Of a stretch of 64,000 nt of DNA, positions 43,387 to 55,295 are shown piece after piece (position 1 is the stretch's first letter; each line of letters begins with the position of its first letter). The stretch is from positions 29,698,001 to 29,762,000 of the forward strand of contig JBITNC010000001.1 in the NCBI GenBank assembly GCA_050084985.1, in the 5' to 3' direction. The stretch comes from Nageia nagi (taxonomy: Eukaryota; Pinophyta). The translations under genes and the position numbers were made by a program. The notes under the pieces are model-generated. The model saw only the letters and a program-made list of their open reading frames with translations, was not told where the DNA came from and did not search any database.

Positions 43387-44240
43387 TTATGCCATCAGAT
43401 TCATTACAAAGGCAATATCTGGCTTGGATATAGTCAAATACAAAGGACTAGTAATTAATTGCTTGTAAGTTGTAGCATCAGCTAACTGAGAGTTGGAGCT
43501 TAGAGAAATAGTGATTCTAGGAGAGATTGGGATTATAGCATATCTACACTCCTCCATTCCAAACTTTTGCAAGATGCTTGATATATACTTAGATTGATTA
43601 AGGTAAGTAAAATCCTTGTATTGATACACTTGCATTCCAAGATAGTAGTGCAAGAGACCAAGATCAATCATTTCAAATATTGATTTAAGTTTGGATATAC
43701 ACTCTTGAATGATTTCATTATTGTTCCTAGTAATCAAAAGATCATCCACCTAAAAGAGAATCAAGACAATGTTTTTTCCTTGATTGAGCACATATATATC
43801 AGAGTCAAAAAACACTTGGAAAATCTAATGTCTATAAAGGACCCTAAAAGTTTTTTGTACCAGGCTCTAGGTGTCTACTTAAGTCCATACAATGACTTCT
43901 TTAGCTTACACACAAAAGACTCTTTAACTTCCATAATAAACCTTTTTGGTTGATTCATGAAGATTTCCATATCTAATTCACCATTGAGAAATGCACTCTT
44001 AACATCAAGTTGAAAAAATTTCCATCCTTGAGCTATAGAAAGAGTAAGGATAACTACCATAGTAGGCATCTTTACCATGGGAGTAAAGGTTTCTTCATAA
44101 TCTACACTATATTTTTGAGCAAAAACTTTAGCTACTAACCTTACCTTGTATTTCTTAATATCTCCTATTGAATTGAAATTGACCTTATAGATCCATTTAT
44201 TACTAATCTCATTCTTTTCATTGGAATGAAGAACCAAATC
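43387..44240 (-). pseudogene. pol: Copia-2B reverse transcriptase, unit 1
   Basis: Minus strand. The N-terminal piece 43875-44237 has NEISNKWIYKVNFNSIGDIK, LVAKVFAQKYSVDYEETFTP and ESFVCKLKKSLYGLK. The C-terminal piece 43387-43749 has MDDLLITRNNNEIIQ, then DLGLLHYYLGMQVYQYKD. At the catalytic site the Tyr codon of YVDD is TAG in this unit (stop-V-D-D), while unit 2 keeps TAT. The LYGLKQAPRAWY motif is broken. Confidence 0.88.
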
Positions 44241-44479
44241 CTAAGTTTTATTTTTCATAAGCATCACGTACTCCACTTTCATGGCTTCCACCAGCACTCT
44301 AGCTTAGAAGCTTCTTTAAAGGTTGAGGGCTCATGCTTGTTGGTAATTAAGGATTTGTTCAAGGCAATGCTCCTTGTTACCCTTTGTGTTGGAGAATTTT
44401 ATTCTTAAGGTGACTTTTCTATATCAATATCCAACCAGATAGGGGCAATTGAAGAGTCTTCTAGATCATCAACATCCTC

Positions 44480-45115
44480 ATTAGAAGTAGATTCTTAAAA
44501 AATTTCATTGAACTTTACATCCCTTGAAATGAACATTACTTTGCTAAGGAGTGTAAGAAATCATAAACTACCTCTTGATTCCATACTTAGCATAAAAGTA
44601 ATTGAACTCATTTCTATTATATTCTTCCCCATTATCTGATCTCAACATCTTGATTTAAAGGTTAGTTTGATTCTCAACAAAAGCCTTAAAACTCTTAAAA
44701 CTCTCAAAGCTTTGATCCTTATGCTCAAGTAGATACCCAAAGGTCATCTTACTAAAGTCATCAATGAAGGTCAAGATGTAAGATGCTCCTCCAAGTGACT
44801 TAGTCTAAAATAGATCCATCAAATCTGAATGAATAAGTTGAAGAAGTTGAGATGCTTTTGTTGCCTTATCTTTTTCAAATTTTTATCTATGCATCTTGCC
44901 AAGAATGCACTTCTCCCATATACCAAACAAAGGAGAAATGAAAGCAAACCTTTCACAAGTTCTTGGTATTTCATTACTTGAATACCCTTGTGGTTAAGAT
45001 GTCCTAAATGTTGGTTCCAAAGATTGCCTCTTGAATGCACACTTATAGCAAGACACATCTTTGATGGAACTTGATACAAAATGTATAGATCATCTTTCAT
45101 TGACCATTTAATCAA
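44480..45115 (-). pseudogene. pol: Copia-2B integrase, unit 1 (C-terminal half deleted)
   Basis: The minus frame 44819-45115 has GNLWNQHLGHLNHKGIQVMK, the pre-integrase zinc domain. The core up to SDNGEEYNRNEF is recognisable near 44610-44650. Soon after TPQQ-equivalent sequence (near 44540) the alignment jumps to FISRDVKFNE, so about 300 bp encoding the catalytic Glu and the C-terminal domain is missing. The same deletion is in unit 2, so it predates the duplication. Confidence 0.82.
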
Positions 45116-45420
45116 TGTGGCAAGTCCATATTTTATGCATCATGATAAAGAGATGAACTCAAATGAGTACCTTTTTCTAGTAACTTTAATCATAGAGAGA
45201 AGGTTTATCCTAAGCTTAGGAATAAAGAGAACATTGTTAATAACCTTCTCATGTATCAACACACTCCTAATTCTTTAGACTTCAAGGGTAGAGATATCAC
45301 CTATTAGAACCATATCTTATACTTGTGAAAGTTCTCAAACTTTTCCTTTTCAAAGCAAAGGTGATTAATGTAACTAGAAATAACAATCCAATTAGATGGA
45401 AAAGAATGAATCAAGGATAA
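45116..45420 (-). pseudogene. pol: Copia-2B protease region, unit 1
   Basis: Minus-strand similarity to Copia-1 20050-20330 (for example the VIGDNTVLDVQGIG region near 45270-45310), with stops. The DSG motif is not recognisable: the equivalent near 45380-45400 is scrambled. Confidence 0.65.
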
Positions 45421-46000
45421 AAAATTTCTCAAAAAAAAGTGTCTATAAAGGTTCTCAAGGGAGAAGACTTCAATCTATTACAAAGTTTTCAAGCTTTAAA
45501 GAAAGGCTTTGAAGAAGAATGATGAAGACCATGAACTCATCATCGATCTAATTGCACCCACAAGCAACCATTTGGATCCTTAGTTCAATGGTTTTATTCA
45601 AATAGTTAGCCACATTTTTATCTTCCCTTTGACAAGATTAAAGCAACTTTTGGAGAATGGTAAACTTCTTGAAAAGTTTGAACCAAGGTAGACTTGCTTA
45701 AGCTTATCCTATGCTTCTTTTACTGAGTTTGAAGATGAAATTATCAAGAGCATATTATCTGAAACTGCACAATAAATTATGGAGGTTGCCAACTCATTAT
45801 TTATGTTGTAAGTCTCTAGTGCCTTCTTATTTTTAGGAGGTACAAGGTTCTCATTCACTGTTTGCTAAAGCTTCCTTACCTACAATTTAGCTCTCATCTA
45901 AGGTTCTCAAATCCCATAATTGGAACCATCAAAAATGTGTTTAGGTAAAAAAAGGATTCTCCCATTTGCTACACAAGAATATGAAATAATAAGCATGTGG
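45421..46000 (-). pseudogene. gag: Copia-2B gag, unit 1
   Basis: Minus-strand gag corresponding to Copia-2A 25395-26200. Recognisable are the start near 45967, the NYLNKTIELRIQMVACGCN piece (45545-45610) and DDEFMVFIIL (45515-45545). Many stops and frameshifts. The zinc knuckle region is lost. Confidence 0.75.
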
Positions 46001-46640
46001 TTTCAATAAACAACATTAAATGTTAAGTTTTAACCATGTTACATTTAACACTAAAGACATGCTTGATTTGATTCATAAGTGCAAATGTTTTACAAAATAA
46101 TAACCCATGTACCCAAATACATTTCTCATCTCAAGAACTATAGATGTAAAGTGACATTATTGATGCTTATTTTCTTATCTAAAATTAATCCTTCACCTAG
46201 ATGCCCACACAAGAGAAGCCAAGGTCCCACCAATCCTTAACCATTTCCCCTTGGGTAGCAATATACTCTTACAAGGAGAAGTACTAGCTATTTTCCAAGG
46301 TTTCTACATTTATTGGATCAGCAAAATTATTAATCTTGATTAGGTTTCAAGTTGTCCTCCTAGGTTATTAGGATAATCCTTGAATATACATGCGAACATG
46401 TGGTATCACTACACATATGCTTTTCCACCTAATAGAGTTATGTCCAGACCAATAGAGAACTTAATGGCAATTAAGAAATACAAACTTTTCACCATTTGGA
46501 TCATTAGACTTAAAGGGTCCAGTCCACCTATCCTCACCTCATGTCTCCTCAAACAAGTCATGTTGCAGAATGTATGTGCGGATGTGTTCATTTTAGGGGG
46601 TTGGTCATATCAATGTTTGCATTTTTATTTTACATAAGAA
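46001..46640 (-). promoter_or_regulatory. Copia-2B conserved pre-gag block, unit 1
   Basis: The inverted equivalent of 18580-19060 and 24780-25200, covering about 46190-46600. The hairpin reads, on the minus strand, GGACT then the loop then AGTCT (near 46500-46525), still pairable allowing one G-U pair. The plus-strand frame 46380-46637 and minus frame 46409-46591 come from this block and are not kept as protein in Copia-1. Confidence 0.6.
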
Positions 46641-47779
46641 AATAAATTAAAGTACTAAACATGAAGTAAAAGAGCATAAGTTGAAAAAATATCATCCATT
46701 CAATAAATTGAAACCTAAGTGTCCAATGGGTTTTCTTTACCAACCCCTAAAGGACATTTTACATTATCACTTATTTTGCACAAGTCCATTCCATACTCAA
46801 CATGTATTCTTAATTCATAAGCATGCATCTTAAAATTTTAAGTCCTAAAATAAGTCTTTGAGCATGCATAAAATTAAGCTTTAAGTATTAAAAAAAGTGC
46901 ATTATTCACATAGCTTTAAATAATTTAAGTAAGCATGCATTATGCCAATTAATTAAGAAGCATGGACTTATTTAACTTAGGGATTAAGTAGGAAGCATAC
47001 ATCAAAAAATTAAATAAGCATGCATTATAACTTTTAAAAAAAATTAAATAAGCATGCATTATAACTTTTAAAAATTAAGTACTAAGCATGCATTTTAGAA
47101 CTAATCTTAATCATCATGTGCCATTCACTTAAAAAATTAAGTTCTAAGTATGCAACATTAACTTAGAGAGGTATTTAAAATTTCTAAGTAATAAATATAC
47201 ATTATTTGCAAGTTATAAAAGTTTATAAGTGATAAATATGTATTATAATCATAAAGGATCTAGATATTTTAAGTAAAGAAATTCATACATAACTCCCCCT
47301 CTAACTTAACATAATTTGATCTTTTTATCACTTACAATAAAATTCATTCTTTCTTGAAAAACAAAATTGGCAAGTGCATAAAAAATGCCTTATGGTTAAA
47401 AATACAAAAATACTTTAGTCAGAAACAATTAATGAAGAGTACACATTTTTATTCAACAAGTAAACTCATCATTAAATGAAGAGGGAAGGTGTGTAAAAAA
47501 AATTGCATTGAAGTGCAAGAAATGTATAAGTACTCTAAGTCAGATAAAAAAAAACTTTTTAGGTAAAATAATGACCACTCATTCCTTTTACCAAAAAAAT
47601 TTGCTTTATAGGAGCATTTAATGGAGTTTGTTTTCATGCTCCAAGTATTTAAGAGGCTCATAAACTTGTTTACCAAGCAAAACAAATGACACCCACAAAA
47701 AAATAAATAAGGAAAGTGACATAAAAAAGAGGCATTTAAAGTTTCAAAGGAGACAAAAAATGTCATGCAAGGGAGTAGC
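46641..47779 (-). other. Copia-2B AT-rich leader, unit 1
   Basis: Inverted equivalent of 17770-18560: AT-rich, with many ATGCATG and TTAAG motifs. A short local duplication near 47020-47070 (AATTAAATAAGCATGCATTA twice) is present here but not in unit 2. No gene. Confidence 0.65.
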
Positions 47780-48234
47780 ATAGAGGAGGCTATGTGTAGG
47801 GGTCACAAAGGAGGAGGAGTAGCCATGCATGGAATAGAGGAGAGCATAAAGGACCAAGGGACTATGTGAGAGGTAAGGAGGCACTAGGGGCACCATGAAG
47901 TATGCAAAGCTAGCTGCAAATGGGCAGGAGGGGGTGCTACAATGAGGATGTAGGGATCCATGCTCACATAATGAGGAGGAAGCAACAAGAGGCTATGAGG
48001 GGGTCATGAGGGTCTAAGAGTTCATGAGGAGGTCCATTATCTTCTCGACTGGGTGATTGGAGTAGGGGTTGTTAGGTTAGTAGTGGCCAGAGAGATGTGT
48101 AGAGCATGCAGCTCCTTCTATTAACATCATCACCAATTCTCAGATGATATTTGTGGGGCTCAAAGTGATATTGCAGTGCAATCCTCTATGGACGTACAAG
48201 TTTTGGAACCTCTTAGTAAGGATGAGTTGCAATA
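47780..48234 (-). other. Copia-2B cargo, inverted part, unit 1
   Basis: GC-richer than its surroundings and, read on the minus strand, rich in C/T runs such as CCCCCTCATAGCC and CACCCCCTCCTGCCC. This resembles the connectors in the Copia-1 cargo, but no PPR motif is recognisable. Ends next to gaact of repeat X. Repeated at 54840-55295. Confidence 0.5.
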
Positions 48235-48239
48235 GAACT

Positions 48240-49219
48240 AAGGTGGATGAAGGCCTATTCTTGTATACTTTGAATTTATTGTATCAATTTCCACTCCTAG
48301 TTGATGAGGTCAATCATTAAATTATTTCATTTTACAGGAAATGGAATTCCAAATTCTTTCATATTCTTCTTTTTACCTCCAAATATGCCTTATTTGTTCT
48401 TTAGCATTCTTTAATTTTTCATAAAAAATTCATTCTCCATGATAGCTTGCATCTTTTCCATCATTCATTATTAATTATTTGACCCTGTGTTTATATAAGT
48501 GGCATAATTTTAACAAGTTTTAACTAGTTGGATAAGACATGATATCATACGTGCAAACTTAAATTGCAATATCATACTATGCCTCTATCAACCCAAAAAT
48601 TCTTCAATAATGTCTTTAGTGTCTTATGAGATGCTCCTTCAAGGGTACGAATACTCTCCATCCATAATTTGTTGGTGGATATTTTAGTGTTAGAGGCTTT
48701 TTCTTCCACTCATAAGAATATTTTTGTACACCACTTGCAATTATTATCTATCCCTTTTTGGATAGATAATAAATTTATAGTGAGTTTCTACTCTACTGAT
48801 GCATTTTGCTAACGAATCATAGTGATTCATAGAATAAATCATATTGTAGTGCATATTATCACCCTTGCTGATGGGATAGAGGAAAATACTATCTATTCTG
48901 GAGTACATACTTTCTTATTGTAATGTTTTTAGAGGTGATGGATTTCCTTCTTCGTCAATATGGATCTATCGTTAGTATATATCCTTTGATTAATTTTGGT
49001 TGCTACATTATCACTCAACTCAAAACTGATGAACACTTATGCATCTTTATTTGGTTATTTTCATATCCTAATCTAACTTAGAGAGTTATTCTACATATTC
49101 CTTATAATCCATTGTTGGTGAGACTTATAGCTTACACGGGTCCTCCTTCAATTTTCCAAGGGAGATTTTGGAACCTCTTATTTTCTCATGGATGCTTTAG
49201 CAGCAAAATTTACCTTAGG
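48240..49219. repeat. Repeat X segment inside duplication unit 1
   Basis: The target sequence to the right of Copia-2B, matching 11300-12275 and 55296-56293. It is truncated at the duplication junction, where it meets Copia-2B 3' UTR sequence. Confidence 0.85.
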
Positions 49220-49339
49220 AGATGAATCACACAAATACAATCATGAATTGATCAATGGTGCACTATAAGTCATCACGAAGATGCCATACCAAAAACTCAT
49301 AGTCATTTATTGTATATAAGACATGCGTTGATTATCATT

Positions 49340-49800
49340 ACAAAATAGAGCATGCACATACGAGTTACTCACATATGGATAATTAAATAGTGCCAAAAGA
49401 CACATAAGACTTTTTCACATATTAATAACTGAATAGTGGTAGATCATGTACATAAGAGTTCCTCACACATGGATAATTGAATAGTGCCAAATGACACATA
49501 AGAGTTCCTCACACATGGATAACTAAACAGTGCTAGATTGACCAAAACGGAGCATGCACATATGAGTTCCTCACATATAGATAACTAAATAGTGCCAAAA
49601 TACACATAAGAGTTTCTCACATATGGATAACTAAATAGTGCTAGATTGACCAAAAATAGAACATGCACATACGAGTTCCTCACATATGGATAACTAAATA
49701 GTGCCAAAACACACATAATTGTTTTTCACATATGGATAGTCGAAAAGTGCTAGATTGGCCAATTTTTACAGTAAGTTCCTCATGTAGAGTGAACTTACCA
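49340..49800 (-). repeat. Copia-2B hairpin array, unit 2
   Basis: Duplicate of 42240-42690, same hairpin units with scattered substitutions. Confidence 0.8.
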
Positions 49801-49889
49801 CAAATATATACAACAAAATCAACATTATATAGCACAAAATCCTTCTAGGGGTAAATTTTTCATCATAAACATGAATTCAACATAATAAT

Positions 49890-50500
49890 TCAAACTTCAC
49901 TCTCCCTTGAAGGTAACTTCACCAACTTGATATCATCCTTAAGCTTATGAAGCTGAGTTTTTGGGAGGGGTTTGGTGAATAAATCAATAGAGTTCAAGGT
50001 GGATGGGCAATACTTTAGGTGTATGATGCCATCAAGAACCTTCTCCCTGATAAAATGGGCATGAATTTCCACATATTTTGTTCTCTAATGGAACATTGGA
50101 TTCTTAGCTAAAGAAATAGTTGACTGATTATCTGAAGAGATCAAAGATAAGCCACCTTACTCATATCCCATTTTTTTTTAGAAGATGCCTTAGCTAAATG
50201 GCTTCCTAGATTATAATAGACATGGCATGATATTCAGCTTCTATGGTGGAAAGAGAAATAGAAGGTTGCTTCTTGAAAGCTCAAGAGATAGCACCTAAAC
50301 AAATGCTAAACACATACGTAGAGGTTGACTTCCTATCATCTCTATCTCCTCCATAATCAGAATCTAAGAATTCAGAGAGAGCAAATGAGGGTAACTTGAA
50401 ATACTTGGGAGCAAGATCCTTAGTACCTATAACATACCTCAATATTTTTTTAACAACATTGAGATGCTCAACATAAGGTTTCTACATGAATTATGCCATT
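49890..50500 (-). pseudogene. pol: Copia-2B RNase H, unit 2
   Basis: Duplicate of 42786-43386. The minus frame 49890-50072 has FIREKVLDGIIHLKYCPSTL and LFTKPLPKTQLHK. The frame is shorter than in unit 1 because a stop replaces the codon before MEIHAHF. Confidence 0.83.
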
Positions 50501-51341
50501 AGATTCACTACAAAGTCAATATCTAGCTTGGATATAGTCAAATACGAAAGACTAGTAATTAATTGCTTGTAAGTTGTAGCATCAACTAACTAGTGTTGGA
50601 GCTTAGAGAAATAGTGATTCTAGGAGAGATTGGGATTGCAACATATCTACACTCCTCCATTTCAAACTTTTGCAAGATGTTTGATATATACTTAGATTGA
50701 TTGAGGTAAGTAAAATCCTTGTATTGATACACTTGCATTCCTAGATAGTAGTGCAAGAGACCAAGATCAATCATTTCAAATATTGATTTAAGTTTGGATA
50801 TACACTCTTAAATGATTTAATTATTATTCCTAGTAATCAAAAGATCATCCACATAAAAGAGAATCAAGACCATGTTTTTTCCTTGATTGAGCACATATAG
50901 ATCGGAGTCAAAAAAACACTTGGAGAATCTAATGTCTATAATGTCCCCTAAAATATTTTTGTACTAGGCTCTAGGTGTTTACTTAAGTCCATACAATGAC
51001 TTCTTTAGCTTACACACAAAGGACTCTTTACCTTATATAATAAATCCTTTTGGTTGATTCATGAAGATTTCCATATCTAAGTCACCATTGAGAAATACAC
51101 TCCTAATATCAAGTTGAAAAACTTTCCATCCTTGAGCTATAGAAAGAGTAAGGATAACTACCATAGTAGGCATCTTTACCATGGGAGTAAAGGTTTCTTC
51201 ATAATCTACACTGTATTTTTGAGCAAAAACTTTAGCTACTAACCTTACCTTGTATTTATTAATATCTCCTATTGAATTGAACTTGACCTTATAGATCCAT
51301 TTATTACTAATCTCATTCTTTTCATTGGAATGAAGAACCAA
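50501..51341 (-). pseudogene. pol: Copia-2B reverse transcriptase, unit 2
   Basis: Duplicate of 43387-44240. The N-terminal piece 51033-51341 ends MEIFMNQPKGFII; the other piece 50586-50774 has DLGLLHYYLGMQVYQYKD. The catalytic YVDD codons are intact here (near 50840-50855), unlike unit 1, but the frame is broken elsewhere: a small deletion turns SSNSQLADA into SSNTS-stop. Confidence 0.87.
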
Positions 51342-51584
51342 ATCCTAAGTTTTATTTTTCATAAGCATCACATACTCCACTTTCATGGCTTCCACCAGCA
51401 CTCTAGCTTAGAAGCTTCTTTAAAGGTTGAGGGCTCATGCTTGTTGGTAATTAAGGATTTGTTCAAGGCAATGCTCCTTGTTACCCTTTGTGTTGGAGAA
51501 TTTTATTCTTAAGGTGACTTTTCTATATCAATATCCAACCAGATAGGGGCAATTGAAGAGTCTTCTAGATCATCAACATCCTCA

Positions 51585-52230
51585 TTAGAAGTAGATTCTT
51601 AAAAAATTTCATTGAACTTTACATCCCTTGAAATGAACATTACTTTGCTAAGGAGTGTAAGAAATCATAAACTACCTCTTGATTCCATACTTAGCATAAA
51701 AGTCATTGAACTCATTTCTATTATATTCTTCCCCATTATCTGATCTCAACATCTTGATTTAAAGGTTAGTTTGATTCTCAACAAAAGCCTTAAAACTCTT
51801 AAAACTCTCAAAGCTTTGATCCTTATGCTCAAGTAGATACCCAAAGGTCATCTTACTAAAGTCATCAATGAAGGTCAAGATGTAAGATGCTCCTCCAAGT
51901 GACTTAGTCTAAAACAGATCCATCAAATCTGAATGAACAAGTTGAAGAAGTTGAGATGCTCTTGTTGCCTTATCTTTTTCAAATTTTTATCTATGCATCT
52001 TGCCAAGAATGCACTTCTCCCATATACCAAACAAAGGAGAAATGAAAGCAAACCTTTCACAAGTTATTGGTATTTCATTACTTGAATACCCTTGTGGTTA
52101 AGATGTCCTAAATGTTGGTCCCAAAGATTGCCTCTTGAATGCACACTTATAGCAAGACACATCTTTGATGGAACTTGATACAAAATGTATAGATCATATT
52201 TCATTGACCATTTAATCAATGTGGCAAGTC
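51585..52230 (-). pseudogene. pol: Copia-2B integrase, unit 2 (C-terminal half deleted)
   Basis: Duplicate of 44480-45115 with the same internal deletion removing the catalytic Glu. The plus-strand frame 51330-51512, like 44226-44408 in unit 1, is antisense to pol sequence and not a gene. Confidence 0.8.
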
Positions 52231-53090
52231 CATATTTTATGCATCATGATAAAGAGATGAACTCAAATGAGTACTTTTTTCTAGTAACTTTAATCATAGA
52301 GAGAAGGTTTATCCTAAGCTTAGGAATAAAGAGAACATTGTTAATAACCTTCTCATGAATCAACACACTCCTAATTCTTTAGACTTCAAGGGTAGAGATA
52401 TCACCTATCACAACCATATCTTATACTTGTGAAAGTTCTCAAACTTTTCCTTTTCAAAGAAAAGGTGATTAATGTAACTAAAAATAACAATCCAATTAGA
52501 TGGAAAAGAATGAATCAAGGATAAAAGTTTCCTTAAAAAAAAGTGCCTAGAAAGGTTCTCAAGGGAGAAGACTTCTTCAAACTATTACAAAGTTTTCAAA
52601 CTTTAAAGAAAGGCTTTGAAGAAGAATGATGAAGACCATGAACTCATCATCGATCTAATTACACCCACAAGCAACAAGTTGGGTCTTTAGGTCAATGGTT
52701 TTGTTCAAATAGCTAGCCACATTTTTATCTTCCCTTTGACAAGATTGAAGCAACTTTTGGAGAATGGTAAACTTCTTAAAAATTTTGAACCAAGGTAAAC
52801 TTTCTTAAGCTTATCATATGCTTCTTTTGCTTAGTTTGAAGAGGAAATTATCAAGAGCACATTATCTAAAACTACACAGTAAATTATGGAGGTTGCCAAC
52901 TCATTCTTTGTGTTGTGAGTCTTTAGTGCCTTCTTATTTGTAGGAGGTACAAGGTTCTCATTCACTATTTGTTAAAGCTTCCTTACCTACAATTCAGCTC
53001 TCATCTAAGGTTCCCAAATCCCATAATTGGAACCATAAAGAATGTGTTTAGGTAAAAAAAGGATTCTCCCATTTTCTACACAAGAATATG
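52231..53090 (-). pseudogene. gag: Copia-2B protease and gag, unit 2
   Basis: Duplicate of 45116-46000. Protease similarity at 52240-52500 and gag at about 52510-53085, both with many stops. The gag start region reads on the minus strand from near 53074. Confidence 0.7.
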
Positions 53091-53750
53091 AAATAATAAG
53101 CATGTGGTTTCAATAAACAACATTAAATGTTAAGTTTTAACCATGTTACATTTAACACTAAAGACATACTTGATTTGTTTCATAAGTACAAATGTTTTAC
53201 AAAATAATAACCCATGTACCCAAATACATTTCTCAAATCAAGAACTATAGATGTAAAGTGACATTGTTGAGGCTTATTTTCTTGTCTAAAATTAAGCCTT
53301 CACCTGGATGCCCACATAAGAGAAGCCAAGGTCCTACCAATCCTCAACTAGTTCCCCTTGGGCAGTAATATACTCTCATAAGGAGAAGTATTAGCTATTT
53401 TCTAAGGTTTCTACATTTATTGGATCAGAAAAATTATTAATCTTGATTAGGTTTCAAGTTTTCCTCCTAGGTTAATAGGATAATCCTTGAATGGACATAC
53501 GAACATGTGGTATCACTACACATATGCTTGTCCACCTAATAGAGTTATGTCCAAACCAATAGAGAACTTAAGGGTGATTAAGAAGTACAAACTTTTCACC
53601 ACTTGGATCATTAGAATTAAAGGATCCAATCCACCTATTCTCACCTCATGTCTCCTCAAACAAGTCACGTTGCGAAATGTACATATGGATGTGTTCATTT
53701 TAGGGGGTTGCTCATATCAATGTTTGCATTTTTATTTTGCATAAGAAAAT
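53091..53750 (-). promoter_or_regulatory. Copia-2B conserved pre-gag block, unit 2
   Basis: Duplicate of 46001-46640. The hairpin arms on the minus strand are GGATT and AATTC (near 53610-53635), changed relative to unit 1 but still pairable with one G-U pair. Confidence 0.55.
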
Positions 53751-54839
53751 AAATTAAAGTACTAAACATGAAGTAAAAGAGCATAAGTTAAAAAACACCA
53801 TCCATTCAATAACTTGAAACCTAAGTGTCCAAGGGGTTTTGTTTACCAACCACTAAAGGGCATCTTTACATTATCACTTATTTTGCACAAGTCCAATCCA
53901 TACTCAACATGTATTCTTAAGTCATAAACATGCATCTTAAAATTTTAAGTCCTAAAATAAGTCTTTGAGAATGCATAAAATTAAGCTTTAAGCATTAAAA
54001 AAAGTGCATTATTCACATAGCTTTAAATAATTTAAGTAAGCATGCATTATGCCAATAAATTAAGTAACAAGCATGGACTTATTTAAATTAAGGATTAAGT
54101 AGGAAGCATACATCAAAAACTTAAATAATCATGCATTATAACTTTTAAAAATTAAGTACTAAGCATGCATTTTAGTACTAATCTTAAGCATCATGTGCCA
54201 TTCACTTAAAAAATTAAGTTCTAAGTATGCAATAGTAACTTAGAGAGGTATTTAAAATTTCAAAGTAATAAATATGCATTATTTGCAAGTTATAAAAGTT
54301 TATGAGTGATAAATATGTATTCTAATCATAAAGGATCTAGAGATTTTAAGTAAAGAAATTCATAAATAACTCCCCCTCCAACTTAAAATAATTTGATCTT
54401 TTTATCACTTACAATAAAATTCATTCTTTATTGAAAAAAAAAATTGGTAAGTGCATAAAAAATGCCTTATGGTTAAAAATACAAAAAATACTTTATTCAG
54501 AAATAATTAATGAAGAGTACACTTTTTTTTCAACAAGTAAACTCATCATTAAATGAAGAGGGAAGGCATGTAAAAAAAATTGCATTAAAGTGCAAGAAAT
54601 GTATAAGTACTCTAAGTCAGATAAAAAAAAACTTTTTAGGTAAAATAATGACCACTCATTCCTTTTACCAAAAAAATTTGCTTTATAGGAGCATTTAATG
54701 GAGTTTATTTTCATACTCCAGGAATTTAGAGGCTCATAAACTTGTTTACCAAGAAAAAAATGACACTTGCAAAAAAATAAATAAGGAAAGTGACATAAAA
54801 ATGAGGCATTTAAAGTTTCAAAGGAGATAAGAAATGTCA
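53751..54839 (-). other. Copia-2B AT-rich leader, unit 2
   Basis: Duplicate of 46641-47779, lacking the short local duplication present in unit 1. No gene. The minus frames 47449-47781 and 54493-54840, about 110 codons each, lie here; they are F/L/S-rich and not conserved in Copia-1. Confidence 0.65.
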
Positions 54840-55295
54840 TGTAAGGGAGGAGCGCAGAGGAGGCTACGTGTAGGGGTCACAAAGGAGGAGGAGTAGCAAT
54901 GCATGGAACAGAGGGGAGCTCAAAGGACCAAGGGACTATGTGAGAGGTAAGGAGGCATTAGGGGCACCAAGAAGTACATGAAGCTAGCTTGAATGGGTAG
55001 GAGGGGGTGCTACAATGAGGATGTAGGGATCCATGCTCACATAATGAGGACGAAGCAACAAGAGGTTGTGAGGGGGTCATGAGGGTCTAAGATTTCATGA
55101 GGAGGTCCATTATCTTCTCAACTGGGTGATTGGAGTAGGGGTTGTTAGGTTAGCAATGGCCAAAGAGATGTGCAGAGCATGTAGCTCCTTCTATTAACAT
55201 CATCACCAATTCTTAGATGAGATTTGTGGGGCTCAAAGTGATATTATAGTGCAATCCTCTATGGAGGTACAAGTTTTGGAACCTCTTATTAAGGA
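54840..55295 (-). other. Copia-2B cargo, inverted part, unit 2
   Basis: Duplicate of 47780-48234. No recognised protein motif. Confidence 0.5.

Larger units (their letters stand above)
39850..48234. mobile_element. Copia-2B, internally inverted copia element
   Basis: A Copia-2 family insertion in repeat X. The left flank is aaact (39845-39849) and the right flank gaact (48235-48239); the uninterrupted repeat X copy has GAACT at 11296-11300. The left part is forward: 5' LTR, primer site, leader, GC-rich segment to 41271. From 41272 the rest is inverted: 3' LTR, polypurine tract, hairpin array, RNase H, RT, integrase, gag, leader, GC-rich segment to 48234. No LTR lies at the right end. One insertion followed by inversion of everything from within the leader to the LTR end explains this best. 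Confidence 0.75.
42116..49219. repeat. 7.1 kb tandem duplication, unit 1
   Basis: About 7104 bp starting in the Copia-2B 3' UTR, running through its inverted coding region, leader and cargo, and 980 bp into flanking repeat X. The next unit follows directly. The trinucleotide AGA is shared by the left edge (42116-42118), the junction (49220-49222) and the right edge (56294-56296). The units differ by a few percent by eye, with small indels. Confidence 0.93.

Noticed and set aside
44226-44408. Plus-strand 60-codon frame repeated nearly identically at 51330-51512
   Set aside because: Conserved only because the 7.1 kb region is duplicated; it is antisense to the RT start of Copia-2B.
47449-47781. 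A 110-codon minus-strand frame, present again at 54493-54840
   Set aside because: F/L/S-rich, in AT-rich leader, retained in both units only through recent duplication, and absent from Copia-1 and Copia-2A at the equivalent place.
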